This document shows, one piece after another, positions 11,701 through 19,385 of a stretch of DNA of 64,000 nucleotides (position 1 is the first letter of the stretch; every line of letters starts with the position of its first letter). The stretch is from an uncultured Bacteroidia bacterium (GTDB lineage Bacteria > Bacteroidota > Bacteroidia > Bacteroidales > CAJPTX01). The notes under the pieces are model-generated. The model searched no databases. It saw nothing but the letters and a program-made list of their open reading frames with translations, and was not told the origin of the DNA. Location of the stretch: positions 59,472 through 123,471 of the forward strand of contig CALHSW010000034.1 in NCBI GenBank assembly GCA_938038735.1, given 5' to 3'. Both the position numbers and the translations under genes were made by a program.

Positions 11701-11847
11701 AACGAGCTACTCCGGGGAGTGAATACTTCTGGCGGCCGTGTGCTAGATATAGATGCTGCGCAGCTGCACGAAGGGGTTTACGTGGTGAGGCTACGGGATT
11801 CGTTGGGCGGTGAGAGAGCTCTAAGAGTAGTGAAGGTGAGGCGCTAA
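2710..11847 (+). CDS. Giant multidomain T9SS-secreted surface protein
   Basis: A 3045-residue protein with a Sec signal peptide (residues 1-25, ending AWA-Q) and a C-terminal T9SS type A sorting domain (about 2965-3045, with the NPFTG, GVYVVRL and KVRR elements), so it should cross the outer membrane by type IX secretion and stay on the surface or be released. After the signal come three jelly-roll modules resembling the choice-of-anchor J/cleaved-adhesin family (about 55-235, 437-630, 740-940), then CARDB-like beta-sandwich domains. From about residue 1150 to 2870 seven modules repeat with a G-Y-x-V...GC motif (like SprB/PKD-type repeats) followed 25-30 residues later by another conserved Cys. 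Near the C-terminus (about 2870-2950) is a divergent InlB-B-like repeat. Adhesion is the likely role (inference); no catalytic motif was found. Confidence 0.9.
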   Translation: MSSVRRFIKLLLAVSLALTAVEAWAQWTLPPDYSKDNDAQNPKDMRGGKGQGMRLLYYESFEGERIRTTEGWGTMPKSWGQEFIEGAGISHTTAYWVVEPGGGRPNDSASRTPWRPYDGEWNMLCYVNSTGAMQRLVTPELNLSGGDISDPRLVFYYASPKDYRGFCRMRVQYRFGEEEWKDLADVEEFQRADDWVPVSIPLPPALREKGGLQIGFVSVQNYGFGTAIDEVYVVNMDGAETGVKTFDLTPQSPIIARGAKNVPLMRMDVTLTSGGGKLKLQGFNGKEEPTSRSVEVHALDGNGQPLMQDALSNFRLFVGRGGKFSDAVEAAKLDFTGGAGKPYELKTFNIKDHKALIMQGGNTYNVWIVADVNDVVSTPYKTRIWVDVAEETTKFVWYKNDENPTSLNGTKQSFFPAKGHSYETPEVQKSVVYKSLFFDDFEAGLDKWNRLSGAAQQLWAVGSPKDASGGSFLSGGRPLEEQVKSAYSGDKVLATGELAQDGEKLRARYFANMVSANNQNECAWVEIKDQIDASQVKDVYLVMQKSFNTPSGMLLFVEGKYEGSTTTWVEFARYNVSSSDWQGWQELPLRLSRADGRKFNLRLRAFYPKGDVAHTGFVIDDLRILGNEVQNDVGITGLKVTESWDNGNGRKAVFTVRNYGVNVQKDIKYDVYVDGNLVLGGQSLPEGDLAAGGSRNVKTDELAALKADLNRDNTHEIEVRLKLSTDEDMSNNVARVTTYSYPTIPVSDAKPYPENFGDPMHHWFGGEAYREGFKSSWLFNSVYSISKCRDNSGKQAGPFGEGMLLGSYIWTTGDHTAFGFEQSVLTSPVFEISTQDAKNRKEFVMAYTTQGENVEVQVEYRKENGDWQRLEKSAQWEKEWYDGSGAVWKGSTTEGYKIVKTLLPDDLQGVGGAVKAQFRVYFYNRSADRVPGIAVNGIEVRSVRSDIYVKSIEPRGGCENPLGNDETLRVTIAVNAEPAIAYGARKDFPVSIKVVRDGEKTYSVVKPVDLPALAPGQSHTVNTEVQVPWAAKWGKNSEVTVTLLPQSGENGEADEDVSNNVLAQTIEAKVPAVFPLKEIVKEEGGYVLYALMNNGLKLQTEPEQGSGYEGYTFSDFSISGGESFATISGETFTAKGEGLIKLKYKVNGECEEKLPIEIKRAQCDVAVEHVEPVGDVNCKDEGEALAFKVAIKDNKQPSQAQGLRLVVTQGGREVYNESAKLGEQTVEVIKARSGGGVLKFTAVAAADMDGSNNTKVYEPEVLLYPKPLKVFLQDVSDPTYMQRVENGSDQNTYGNRQWQLYVPKVSVIPKINWTHRGYTMSSQEDGYIVRLGQASGEFVALATLSNGTDQCPEKKVFSVNVKNEDVEVQSLGGGTGAPGLCADAQGEYEVYVSLMNHSWVSYSPETWLGFELSGPNGESKRTVQVQLTDEWQPKVLLLLPLGKLPKELKDLAVGNAVSLKVKYLGVYDADKIELTPDANEANNEVVTELKLSSAPKVEWEVPGLNPEGNEFVVRKVFKDVPTVTGTLKVKGGDPVGMHYAWYSKSKRADAWTLQEGGVQGPGVYNIMGIADDCYKVEVTNQAGCRSELEMRYIQTDLGFTSGKVMETPTESCALTDNDGNVRLIFKNTGSKPLTSEEKFRVTFQVQVDGELRPYTSDVMWFSPELEVNESRSELVKVENLSTLIAELQKKADADPKGKEKARLAFYNIELKAEGDWSVSGAANKDRRKRVAGVTLEEWGAPRPTVKLYSGVPGTELYQGNVRNPKAKQVGPQEGFRKGQVDGIDNTYGDLVGVVSKAPGEKAEWLWHYTYTKFNKWPDVKLAYAVEDSVVSIPQAKQTDWMEQNKNQVGTTPEGEPKRPDGTYTVVVTGAHECVSRVQFTVADKAYDLKLEAVRPPQDECDFKGKSTKVTVIVRNVGTMSIDPKAEIVLKLSRTDDVQSLTENWAKAAYTNFLGTAEGATTNISTHTIEKLNNGKALEPNGAVAIDVPVTLYYEATDTKGVVRSLLDGVTFEYSAEVTFANGDFHEANVDNNKSATKVAVRDISSPKVTGFFLESNGNSKTFTGDRILYQWDETQMHGEPVAVTLGAYVSNEGLEDRNWYLRGAMHQSGAANITKITGSTATVDGYGSAELVVSNNRCEGTGVFTIVGTGAALIVDSIKGIPDELCPEQVAGKRKLTVKIVNPTPTPINTTADGCGQNHKQEATVTLSLDGNALKTTPPKRLSAEKFFGPKKELYGGEQVNGVWKRGTKVVGIGVGMSAFDMISVTFDDVELDGTHLQPGTEGTITVSLSGGCVDEGVVDSKDKKVKVNKSPDLREVLKRSPLEQYALRGSAAAWKEEWSSQQKLQEEMEWGKKDESSAIVRATVEQLGTDNKYNLKLSAAKPGTYVLKVTDKEKGCASSKEVEVQMPGFLTLAEGDAITVEPKDLLTGSCKYDKAAQALKVKVVNNGNEPLALAGKRTSIRLTYSKNGEKIISSPSLDYTFDVGAADLGVGGEMEIDVSVPFKGVDFSGDGVYDLNFVLQQGITDPVDGAPDELRSVNPKNLTVKRYYQPTAKPDLAAQVKVWGGQSVDFKALPKDKKVLTLYGLAKNPKLEYGRPTSEEYNTLQKNGTMWTWYVDGEQVLGPAPIAYEKKFVIPQPDGIVKVVMQTKDGCSLESDEVEMRRLKEFKFGEVRLGKMSNSKCAEESSVDGTEQEVTGSLKLEMADVPLAAGTKIELRCAYTQGSPDEKKEDDVSIVLDKEYKAGNSIPFKIMLPFKVGTNSVEVLGGQYVEPHSQRPSLIGRSTTREIFDVLAYPTLQSEIKKEQKAYASPYSIEFPAVEPRNEVEYSWENKPYSKSPDFQVTESGGYRVWVKRANGCILEGNVRVDFYFKYDLSLGAGGSVRVIDAETGEEYKQGEQVIKDGAKVKIEPVANAGYHVLGAKVNGDVFDLGSVYPVLKDFNVEVLFSKDNNPTPPGPNNAVESELLSELVAVNPFTGVLRLYGAENVESYVVYNQLGNELLRGVNTSGGRVLDIDAAQLHEGVYVVRLRDSLGGERALRVVKVRR

Positions 11848-11870
11848 GCGTAGCGCAATGGTCTTGAGTG

Positions 11871-11908
11871 GACGAGAGTCCTTGGGCTATAGCCCAAGGA
11901 CTCTTGTC
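11871..11908. terminator. Strong palindromic terminator after the giant T9SS gene
   Basis: A 30-nt perfect palindrome at 11875-11904 (left half AGAGTCCTTGGGCTA) is extended by a GU pair and three more base pairs to about 17 bp per arm. It begins 24 nt after the stop codon and 60 nt before the next gene. There is no T-run after it, so it may act as a hairpin terminator or an mRNA 3'-end stabiliser. Confidence 0.75.
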
Positions 11909-11968
11909 GGGTATGAGGTACCTGTATATACTTAGTTAAGAGTAGGAAAAAATAGAGAGTAAGGAATC

Positions 11969-14611
11969 GTGAAAGGAAGAGCGCAAAGAGTTCGATTCAT
12001 GCTGTATGGCCTCACAGTACCGTTGGTAGTGCTGGCTGCGTTTTCTGGGTGTGCAAACAGTTACAAATATAAGCGGTCGGGAGGTGAAATTGGCGAGTCA
12101 GCTGCCCTTAGCAAGAGGCCGGCGGCAAAGGGCTACGCATCGCTACTGAAGCATGCAGCGTGTGACACAGGTTTTATAAGCGTCTACACTGTGCAAGAAG
12201 ACCATGAGACGAAGCGATACTTTAGCGTGCCGAGAGAGGTGTGGGGGCGAGATATACTCGTAGTGAATAAGGTTACCTCTGTGCCGGCCAAGTTGGGCGA
12301 AACGGGTATGAACCGCGGTGCGAACTACCGCAACATGCTTATTCGCTTATCTCCGAGTCCTGATGGAAGTAAGTTGGATATACGGGAGGTGGACCCTGAA
12401 GTTGAGTGCGATAGCGGGAGCAGCATATGCGAGTCGGTTCGGGCAAACTACGTTTCTTCGCTGGTAGCATCGCTGCCGATAGCGGCCGTTGAGGGAGACT
12501 CGTTGGCCGTTTTGGTGGAGATAACCTCCCTATTTGATGGTAGCGAAAAGGCGTTGCAGAATGTGTTCGGCGTAGCGGGGCTAGGCACATCGCCTAAAAC
12601 ATCGCTGTCGCGCATTATTAAGACGAAAGCATTTTCTACCAACGTTGTGGTGTATAGCGAGCTAACCACGCCAGTATCTGGTGCAGAGGAGCGTATGACG
12701 CTCACGGTGGGGGTTGCATCGAATTGGTACTTACTGCCAGAGGAGAAGATGGTGCCCCGCTTCGCGGATGAGCGTGTGGGAATTTTTACCATGCCAAAGC
12801 AGTACTACCGCGATGCGCAGCAGCGGGTGGAGGAACGTAAGGTGATTACGCGCTGGCGGTTGGAGCCGCGGCCGGAGGATCGAGAGCGGTACTTGCTAGG
12901 CGATTTAGTTGAGCCAGAGAAGCCGATTGTGTTCTACATTGATAAGGCTACGCCGACTCAGTGGGTCCCCTTTATTAAACAGGGTATAGAGGATTGGCAG
13001 GTTGCCTTTGAGCATGCGGGCTTTAAGAATGCGATTGTTGCCCGTGAGGTGCCCAAGGAATCTACTGATTTTGACCTTGACGATGCCCGATACTCCTCTG
13101 TGGTTTACGCAGCATCGACTATGGCCAATGCGATGGGGCCCTCGGTGTGCGACCCGCGGACGGGGGAGATAGTGGAATCGGATGTGATGTGGTGGCACAA
13201 CGTGCTGGGGGCGGTGCACCGCTGGCTGCGGCTGCAGACGGGATTGCTTAATCCCGCGGTGCGTGCCAACGAGATACCCGACGAGGAGATGGGAAAGGCG
13301 GTGCGTTTCATCGCGGCGCATGAGATTGGCCACACGCTTGGGTTGATGCATAACATGGCCTCGAGCGCAGCGTATTCGGTGGACTCGCTTCGCTCGCCCT
13401 CCTTCACGGCGGCGCATGGCACGGCGCCCTCGATAATGGATTACGCACGGTTTAACTACGTGGCGCAGCCGGGCGATGGGGTGACGCAGCTCTACCCCAA
13501 GATAGGAGAATATGATTGCTACGCCATAGAGTTTGCCTATCGTTGGCGCGGGGCGAAAACTCCCTACGAGGAGCTACAGGCGCAACGGAGCCTCGTGGCA
13601 GCGCATGCGAATGACCCGGTTTACTTTTTTGGACCGCAAAGCTCGTCACGCTCCATACTTGACCCTCGCTCGCAGAGCGAAGATATCGGGAACGATGCGG
13701 TGGTAGCATCTAAGCTAGGGTTGAAGTCGCTCAAGGCTATCCTGCCGCAGGTGCTGGAGTGGGCGGATGCTAAAAATGGGGAGTACCTCGCGGCGGGGAA
13801 GTTCCTGCACGATGTGATTGACCAGTGGCATATGTATGCCTACCACGTAATGGCTAACGTGGGAGGGGTGTACCTCAACGATAGGGATTATGCGGTTGAG
13901 AAGGCATCGTTTGCCTTTGTGCCGAAGGCGAAACAGCGCGAGGCGGTGCGATACCTCATCGACGAGGCGTTCGTTTACCCTAAATGGCTATTTGGCGGCG
14001 ATATCTACACGAAGATATTCCCGGTGAAGAGTTCGCCGGATGGTCCCTACGAATACGCCCCAATGGAGCTGTTCAAGAACTATCAAGGGTACTTGCTGTG
14101 GGATTTGCTGGACGATGAGCGCTTGGCGCGTATGGTGGAGAATGAGGCGCGCAATGGCAAGAAGGCGTACAGCGTGCTGGAGATGTTTGACGACCTGCGG
14201 AAGGTTCTGTTTGCCCCCACCGTGCGTGGCGTCGCGCTAACAGCCTACGAGCGCATAGCGCAGAAAAACTATGTTGATGCGCTGATCATTGCGGGGGATA
14301 GGACTGTGGCGGTGAAGAATCGTAAGGCTCTCTTGGAGGGAGCGTTCGGCATTCGCCCCGAAGAGCAGGCAAAGGGTTATCTTTGCAGCGGGCGGGCAGC
14401 GCAAAAAGACGATGAAAGGGGTTTTGTGAATGCGAATCGTCGAATAAAGTTTGACCAGCTGAGCCGCATAGGGGATCAGCTCTCGTTGAAGCGCGGGGAG
14501 TTGATGCGTCTACGCGATTTGATGAAGCGCGGAGTAAGCCATAGCGATTTGGCAACGCGCTATCACTACAAGGATTTGATCCTGCGCATCAACGATGCGC
14601 TTGGTGAATAG
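11969..14611 (+). CDS. Zinc-dependent metalloprotease lipoprotein (DUF5117/DUF4953 type)
   Basis: 880-residue predicted lipoprotein: a basic N-terminus and hydrophobic core end in a lipobox-like FSGC at about residue 27. The zinc motif HEIGHTLGLMH at 451-461 provides three histidines and the catalytic glutamate in metzincin spacing (HExxHxxGxxH), and SIMDY about 40 residues later fits the Met-turn. Length and architecture agree with the Bacteroidota DUF5117-DUF5118/DUF4953 proteases. The GTG start at 11969 gives the best signal peptide; ATG at 11999 is an alternative. It lies 42 nt upstream of susC in the same direction, so a role in trimming extracellular peptides for the adjacent importer is plausible but inferred. 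Confidence 0.9.
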   Translation: MKGRAQRVRFMLYGLTVPLVVLAAFSGCANSYKYKRSGGEIGESAALSKRPAAKGYASLLKHAACDTGFISVYTVQEDHETKRYFSVPREVWGRDILVVNKVTSVPAKLGETGMNRGANYRNMLIRLSPSPDGSKLDIREVDPEVECDSGSSICESVRANYVSSLVASLPIAAVEGDSLAVLVEITSLFDGSEKALQNVFGVAGLGTSPKTSLSRIIKTKAFSTNVVVYSELTTPVSGAEERMTLTVGVASNWYLLPEEKMVPRFADERVGIFTMPKQYYRDAQQRVEERKVITRWRLEPRPEDRERYLLGDLVEPEKPIVFYIDKATPTQWVPFIKQGIEDWQVAFEHAGFKNAIVAREVPKESTDFDLDDARYSSVVYAASTMANAMGPSVCDPRTGEIVESDVMWWHNVLGAVHRWLRLQTGLLNPAVRANEIPDEEMGKAVRFIAAHEIGHTLGLMHNMASSAAYSVDSLRSPSFTAAHGTAPSIMDYARFNYVAQPGDGVTQLYPKIGEYDCYAIEFAYRWRGAKTPYEELQAQRSLVAAHANDPVYFFGPQSSSRSILDPRSQSEDIGNDAVVASKLGLKSLKAILPQVLEWADAKNGEYLAAGKFLHDVIDQWHMYAYHVMANVGGVYLNDRDYAVEKASFAFVPKAKQREAVRYLIDEAFVYPKWLFGGDIYTKIFPVKSSPDGPYEYAPMELFKNYQGYLLWDLLDDERLARMVENEARNGKKAYSVLEMFDDLRKVLFAPTVRGVALTAYERIAQKNYVDALIIAGDRTVAVKNRKALLEGAFGIRPEEQAKGYLCSGRAAQKDDERGFVNANRRIKFDQLSRIGDQLSLKRGELMRLRDLMKRGVSHSDLATRYHYKDLILRINDALGE

Positions 14612-14653
14612 AAGGATCAGCGGGGTGTGTAGAAATAGACTATTAAAAAGACG

Positions 14654-17600
14654 ATGGTAGGATTTTTTGGGAAAGATAAGGCTGTGAATGCGAAGTGGAT
14701 GCGGGGTGCGATTGTTGCAATTTTATTGCTACTGCCAGCTTGGTCTTCGCTTTGGGCGCAGACCAAAGAGGTGCGAGGCATAGTGCTGGATGCGGAGGAG
14801 TCAACCCCTTTGGTGGCTGCGACAGTTGGTGCGCTGGCGGCAGGCAGCACCACGGAGGTGGTGGCGAGCGGGATTACCGACTTAGACGGACGTTTCCGTT
14901 TGGATGTGCCTACGTCCACAGCACAGCTGTTAATCGTTTATGTGGGTTACGAGCAGCAAATTGTGGCATGCACGGCGGACCTGATCACGGTGCGCATGCA
15001 GCCCGAGACGCAGAACATTGAGGATGTTATCATTACGGGGTATGGAAAGATAGACCGCCGGAAGTCAACGGCCTCTGTGTCGTCGGTAACGCTAGCAGAG
15101 ATGCCCGAGGCATCGATGGGCATTGACCAGATGCTCAAGGGGACCATGGCAGGAGTGAATGTCACGACGGTGAGCGGAACGCCAGGGGCGGCGGCGAAAA
15201 TACGAATTCGTGGCACGTCATCATTGCAGGGAACACAAGACCCGCTGTGGGTGGTGGATGGGATGCCCCTAGAGGGAACCGATTTGCCAAAGCTTGAGGA
15301 TCTTTCAGGCGTTGATGAACTCTACTCATCGGCCATTGCTGGAATAAACCCCCAGGATATTGCGTCGATTTCGGTGCTTCGCGATGCGGCAGCCACGGCC
15401 ATATACGGCGCAAGGGCCGCGAACGGCGTGATCGTAATCAATACGAAGAGCGGAAAGAAGGGGCATGTGCGAGTTAACTACGCAGGAAAGATTTCTGTGG
15501 TGGCTCGCCCTGACATTTCGCGATTGCAGCTTTTGAATAGCAGCGAGAAGGTGGGGTTAGAACTTGACTTACTGCGGAGCGGCTACACGACCTTTGAGGG
15601 CAAGGGGGGCGTGTCGCGCATTCTGAATGCGCACGGGGAGCTTGATAAGTATAAAAAAGGCGGATGGGATGCACTGTCGCCAGAAGCCAAAAGTGAAATT
15701 GATGCGTTGCGAGGAATAAACACCGATTGGAATAAAGAGCTATTCCGTACGGCTCTGAGCCACGACCACTTTCTGAGCGTAGCTGGCGGGGCGGATTGGG
15801 CAGACTACTACGTATCGGCTGGGTATTTTAATGAGGCTGGTACCGTGCGCGGGGTGAATGCGAGCCGGGTTAATTTGACATCAAAAACGAAGTTCCATTT
15901 TTTTGATCGATTAGACATAGGGGTTACGCTATTGGCCAATCAGCGTAAGAACAACTCCTATCTATCCAACACCGATGGCTACACTAATCCTGTATTCTAC
16001 TCCCGCACAGCGAACCCCTACTTGCCAATATACGATGCGAATGGTGGCTATGTGTATGACCCAGATATGCGAGGTTTTGGACGCGATGGGGACGTGATAC
16101 CCTACAATATCGTTGAGGAGCGTAGCAATACGAAGTATAATCTTAAAAATCAGTCGATTACAACTGTCTTTGACCTAACGTGGCGTATATGGCGGGGGCT
16201 GACGCTGGAGTCGCAGGCGGGGCTACAGTTTGATGGTCATAAGCTGGTGGCTACGGCCCTCGCGGAGAGCTACGCAGTGCGGCGGGAGCTTCAGCGTTCC
16301 AAACTGTCTGATGGGTCGTCCTACATTCCGAGCGGTGGCTTTTTCCGTAACACCGATGGGCATTCCTTCCAGTACACGATAAAGAATATGCTGCGGTACG
16401 TGACAACGTTCAAAGGAATGCATTCAATAGATGTTATGCTCGGCAATGAAGTGCGCCGTGCAACCGATGAGGCTGTTTTTTCGGCGGGTTATGGCTACGA
16501 TCCAGAGTCTTTAACCACAAAGGTGGTGCACTTTACGCGCGATGACCAGGAACGCTACACGCCCCTATTTCGGCGTACATACTTTGAGAATGCCTTTGTG
16601 TCGTTCTTTGCGACAGCGTCCTACACGCTGATGAATAGGTACACGCTGGGCGGGAGCGTCCGTTTTGATGGAAGTAACCTCTTTGGGGTGGATCCGAAGT
16701 ACCGTTACCTTCCGCTCTACTCCGTGAGCGCAATGTGGGACGCAAAGCAGGAGTCCTTCTTGGAGAACGTGGATTGGCTGAGCGATTTACGTTTTCGGGT
16801 ATCGTACGGATTGCAGGGTAATATTGATAAGAACACCTATTCACAGCTAGTAGGGGTGCTGCGCCACGATGCGTTTTTCTTCCCTAAGACAGGGCGCAGC
16901 GGGGAGAGCGGAGAGGATAACATAACAATTGAGACCCCGCCAAACAGCCGTTTGCGGTGGGAAAAGACGAGAACGTACAATGCGGGCTTTGATGTCTCTT
17001 TCATACGCTATCGCATAAAGCTGAGCGCAGATTACTACGATAGGCTTAGCACGGATTTGATAGGCATGCGCAAGCTCCCATTGGAGTCGGGGTTTGCCTA
17101 CACCACTGTGAACTGGTCGCAGCTCGTGAACCGGGGCGTGGATGTGAATGCTTCGTTCCTACTGCTGAAAATAGCGGATTTTGAGTGGAACCTACAGGGG
17201 AACTTCTCCTATAACTATAATAGGATAAGACGTTTAACTACGCAAGACAAGGATAGGAAACCTAGCGGGGAGGGGTATCCTGTTGGAGGAATTTTCACGC
17301 TGCCGTATGCAGGGATTGATCAATATGGGTATCCGTTGCTAGAGGGTCCTAACGGCGAGAAGCTTTTAATATCAGAGCTACTTCAGCTGCAGCAGGTGGG
17401 TCCGAGTAGCGTCTCAAAGTTGACGCCGGAGGCGGAACGTGGGCTATACCAATACGCTGGGACGGATGAAGCACCCTACAGCATGGGGGCTTCTACGGCG
17501 TTTTCGTGGAAAGGTTTAGAACTATCGTTGGCTGTGGTTGGGAATTTTGGACATAAGTACTTGGTGCAGCCCTACTATAGCTTTACGCAATTTGACAGGG

Positions 17601-17980
17601 GTCTCAACACAAGTCGTAGAATCTTTGATCGTTGGACGGATGATAATCCGAATGCCACGCTTCCACGCCTGATGATGAAGGATGACCTTCGACGTGCCAC
17701 GGAGTACACTGCGTACGATGAAGGGTATCAGCGGGTGTTAAGTCTATACGTGCGCGATGCCTCCTACCTACGGCTGCAGTCGGTACGGCTGTCGTATGCG
17801 TTTCCAACGGAATTGCTTAAGAAGGCAAAGATTGCTAGTGCAACGTTGGCTTTAGAGGGGAAAAATCTCCTCGTATGGGGAAAGGATTATGAGGGTTTCC
17901 TAGATCCTGAGACGATGAAGAACCCTTACGCCCAACCGATACCACGGGCTGTGAGCTTTTCAGTAACACTCGGTTTCTAG
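14654..17980 (+). CDS. SusC/RagA-family TonB-linked outer-membrane transporter
   Basis: 1108 residues: signal peptide (about 1-36, ending LWA-Q), a carboxypeptidase-D-like regulatory domain (about 38-125), a plug domain (about 130-250 with the IRGTSSLQG and VVDGMPLEG elements) and a large TonB-dependent beta-barrel ending in an aromatic residue (SVTLGF). The family imports oligosaccharides or peptides in partnership with a SusD lipoprotein. The susD gene starts 21 nt downstream. No sigma/anti-sigma pair and no glycoside hydrolase lie nearby; the neighbouring protease points to peptide uptake, as for RagAB of Porphyromonas gingivalis (inference). Confidence 0.95.
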   Translation: MVGFFGKDKAVNAKWMRGAIVAILLLLPAWSSLWAQTKEVRGIVLDAEESTPLVAATVGALAAGSTTEVVASGITDLDGRFRLDVPTSTAQLLIVYVGYEQQIVACTADLITVRMQPETQNIEDVIITGYGKIDRRKSTASVSSVTLAEMPEASMGIDQMLKGTMAGVNVTTVSGTPGAAAKIRIRGTSSLQGTQDPLWVVDGMPLEGTDLPKLEDLSGVDELYSSAIAGINPQDIASISVLRDAAATAIYGARAANGVIVINTKSGKKGHVRVNYAGKISVVARPDISRLQLLNSSEKVGLELDLLRSGYTTFEGKGGVSRILNAHGELDKYKKGGWDALSPEAKSEIDALRGINTDWNKELFRTALSHDHFLSVAGGADWADYYVSAGYFNEAGTVRGVNASRVNLTSKTKFHFFDRLDIGVTLLANQRKNNSYLSNTDGYTNPVFYSRTANPYLPIYDANGGYVYDPDMRGFGRDGDVIPYNIVEERSNTKYNLKNQSITTVFDLTWRIWRGLTLESQAGLQFDGHKLVATALAESYAVRRELQRSKLSDGSSYIPSGGFFRNTDGHSFQYTIKNMLRYVTTFKGMHSIDVMLGNEVRRATDEAVFSAGYGYDPESLTTKVVHFTRDDQERYTPLFRRTYFENAFVSFFATASYTLMNRYTLGGSVRFDGSNLFGVDPKYRYLPLYSVSAMWDAKQESFLENVDWLSDLRFRVSYGLQGNIDKNTYSQLVGVLRHDAFFFPKTGRSGESGEDNITIETPPNSRLRWEKTRTYNAGFDVSFIRYRIKLSADYYDRLSTDLIGMRKLPLESGFAYTTVNWSQLVNRGVDVNASFLLLKIADFEWNLQGNFSYNYNRIRRLTTQDKDRKPSGEGYPVGGIFTLPYAGIDQYGYPLLEGPNGEKLLISELLQLQQVGPSSVSKLTPEAERGLYQYAGTDEAPYSMGASTAFSWKGLELSLAVVGNFGHKYLVQPYYSFTQFDRGLNTSRRIFDRWTDDNPNATLPRLMMKDDLRRATEYTAYDEGYQRVLSLYVRDASYLRLQSVRLSYAFPTELLKKAKIASATLALEGKNLLVWGKDYEGFLDPETMKNPYAQPIPRAVSFSVTLGF

Positions 17981-17985
17981 TTGGG

Positions 17986-17993
17986 AAAGGAGG
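17986..17993 (+). promoter_or_regulatory. Shine-Dalgarno-like site of susD
   Basis: AAAGGAGG lies 8 nt before the ATG at 18002. Strong Shine-Dalgarno sequences are rare in Bacteroidota, so this site is unusual; it supports ATG 18002 over the in-frame TTG at 17981. Confidence 0.5.
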
Positions 17994-18001
17994 ATATTGC
18001 C

Positions 18002-19372
18002 ATGATTAAACTGCATTTTCAATATAGAGTGTCTATACTGCGCACGGTGCTGGTCGGGGCGTTGATGCTTGCTGGGTTTACGGGGTGCGAGAAGTTTTTG
18101 GATATAAAACCGGCAGGAGTGGTGATGCCGAGCAGCACGGCAGACTACCGTGCGCTGCTCACGAGAGCCTACCATGGATTCCCCACTGACTTAGCGAAGC
18201 TATCCATGCGTAGCGACGAGGTGAGTGTGAATTTTGATGGTGCCAACGCGTCATATCGGCCATCGTACGAAGAAATTTATCTATGGCGTGATGGGCGCAG
18301 CCTCTCAACGCTTACCACGGAGTGGCAGGGGTACTACCACGGTATCTACGTGACGAACCACCTTATAGACATTTTAGCTGGTAAAGAGGGAGCATCGGCC
18401 GACGAGAAGCAGCTGGTGGGGGAGGCTTACCTATTACGTGCCTACAGCTACTTTTTGCTGGCTAATATATATGGACAGCCCTACGCGGAGGCAAATCTCG
18501 GAACGCCCTGCGTGCCGCTTATGCTAGATAATGAGGTGGAGACCGTGCAGGAAAGGAGTTCGCTTAGGGAGGTCTATGCCCAGGTGGTTAAGGATTTAAC
18601 AACTTCGTTTAAATGTCTACAAGAGGAGAGTTGGGAGCCAGCCAAGCGCTATCGGTTCAGTAAGGATGCGGCGCACGCATTTGCGTGTAGGGTTGCACTC
18701 TACATGGGCGATTGGGCAAAGGCGGTAGAATTCGGTGCGCCGCTGCTTTCATCACGCTATCAGCTGGTTGATTTGAACGCTCCAGGTGTGAAGCCGCCAT
18801 GCCACTATGAGTCGAACGAGGCGATTATGAATTTGGATCTGGTGGTTGATGGGGATTACCTTAGCATTATGCGTCCATCGCAGAGTCTGATTAATTCGTA
18901 CAGTGCGGGAGACCAGCGCAAGCGCGTGTACTACAGGATGCCGGCGTTGAACGATTATAGGGTGGAGCGAGGCGATGAGAAGAAGGGAGAGGGAACAGCC
19001 TATCGAATAACGTTCCGGCTCGGAGAGGTGCTGCTCAACGTGGCGGAGGCGCATGCGCGCAAGGGGGAACTGGAGGAGTCAAAGACCTTGCTAAAGCAGC
19101 TGGCGCAGAAGAGGTATGAAGCGGGGGAGCTGCCGAATGCTGAGGCTGCAATAGATGCGTTGGCAACGCAGAGTGATATGCTAGCGTTTATTCTTGCGGA
19201 GCGAGGGCGCGAGCTGGCGTTTGAGGGGCTACGCTGGTTTGATTTGCGGCGTTTTGGCTGCCCGGAGATAGTCCATACGCTTGATGGCCAAGAGCATCGG
19301 CTTGAAACAAACGATGCGCGGTACACCCTGCCTATACCGCGTGAAGCGAAAGAGAGTAATAGTAACCTTTAA
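18002..19372 (+). CDS. SusD/RagB-family outer-membrane lipoprotein
   Basis: 456 residues with a lipoprotein signal peptide ending at Cys29 (GFTGC), followed by EKFLDIKP, a very typical SusD mature N-terminus. The body has the helical TPR-like features of the family (for example LVGEAYLLRAYSYFLLAN at about 135) and the C-terminal RGRELAFEGLRWFDLRRFG motif. It forms the substrate-capturing lid on the SusC barrel. Tight spacing to susC (21 nt) and to the following T9SS gene (13 nt) implies one operon. At 456 residues it is at the shorter end for SusD. Confidence 0.94.
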   Translation: MIKLHFQYRVSILRTVLVGALMLAGFTGCEKFLDIKPAGVVMPSSTADYRALLTRAYHGFPTDLAKLSMRSDEVSVNFDGANASYRPSYEEIYLWRDGRSLSTLTTEWQGYYHGIYVTNHLIDILAGKEGASADEKQLVGEAYLLRAYSYFLLANIYGQPYAEANLGTPCVPLMLDNEVETVQERSSLREVYAQVVKDLTTSFKCLQEESWEPAKRYRFSKDAAHAFACRVALYMGDWAKAVEFGAPLLSSRYQLVDLNAPGVKPPCHYESNEAIMNLDLVVDGDYLSIMRPSQSLINSYSAGDQRKRVYYRMPALNDYRVERGDEKKGEGTAYRITFRLGEVLLNVAEAHARKGELEESKTLLKQLAQKRYEAGELPNAEAAIDALATQSDMLAFILAERGRELAFEGLRWFDLRRFGCPEIVHTLDGQEHRLETNDARYTLPIPREAKESNSNL

Positions 19373-19385
19373 TACCAAATCAACC

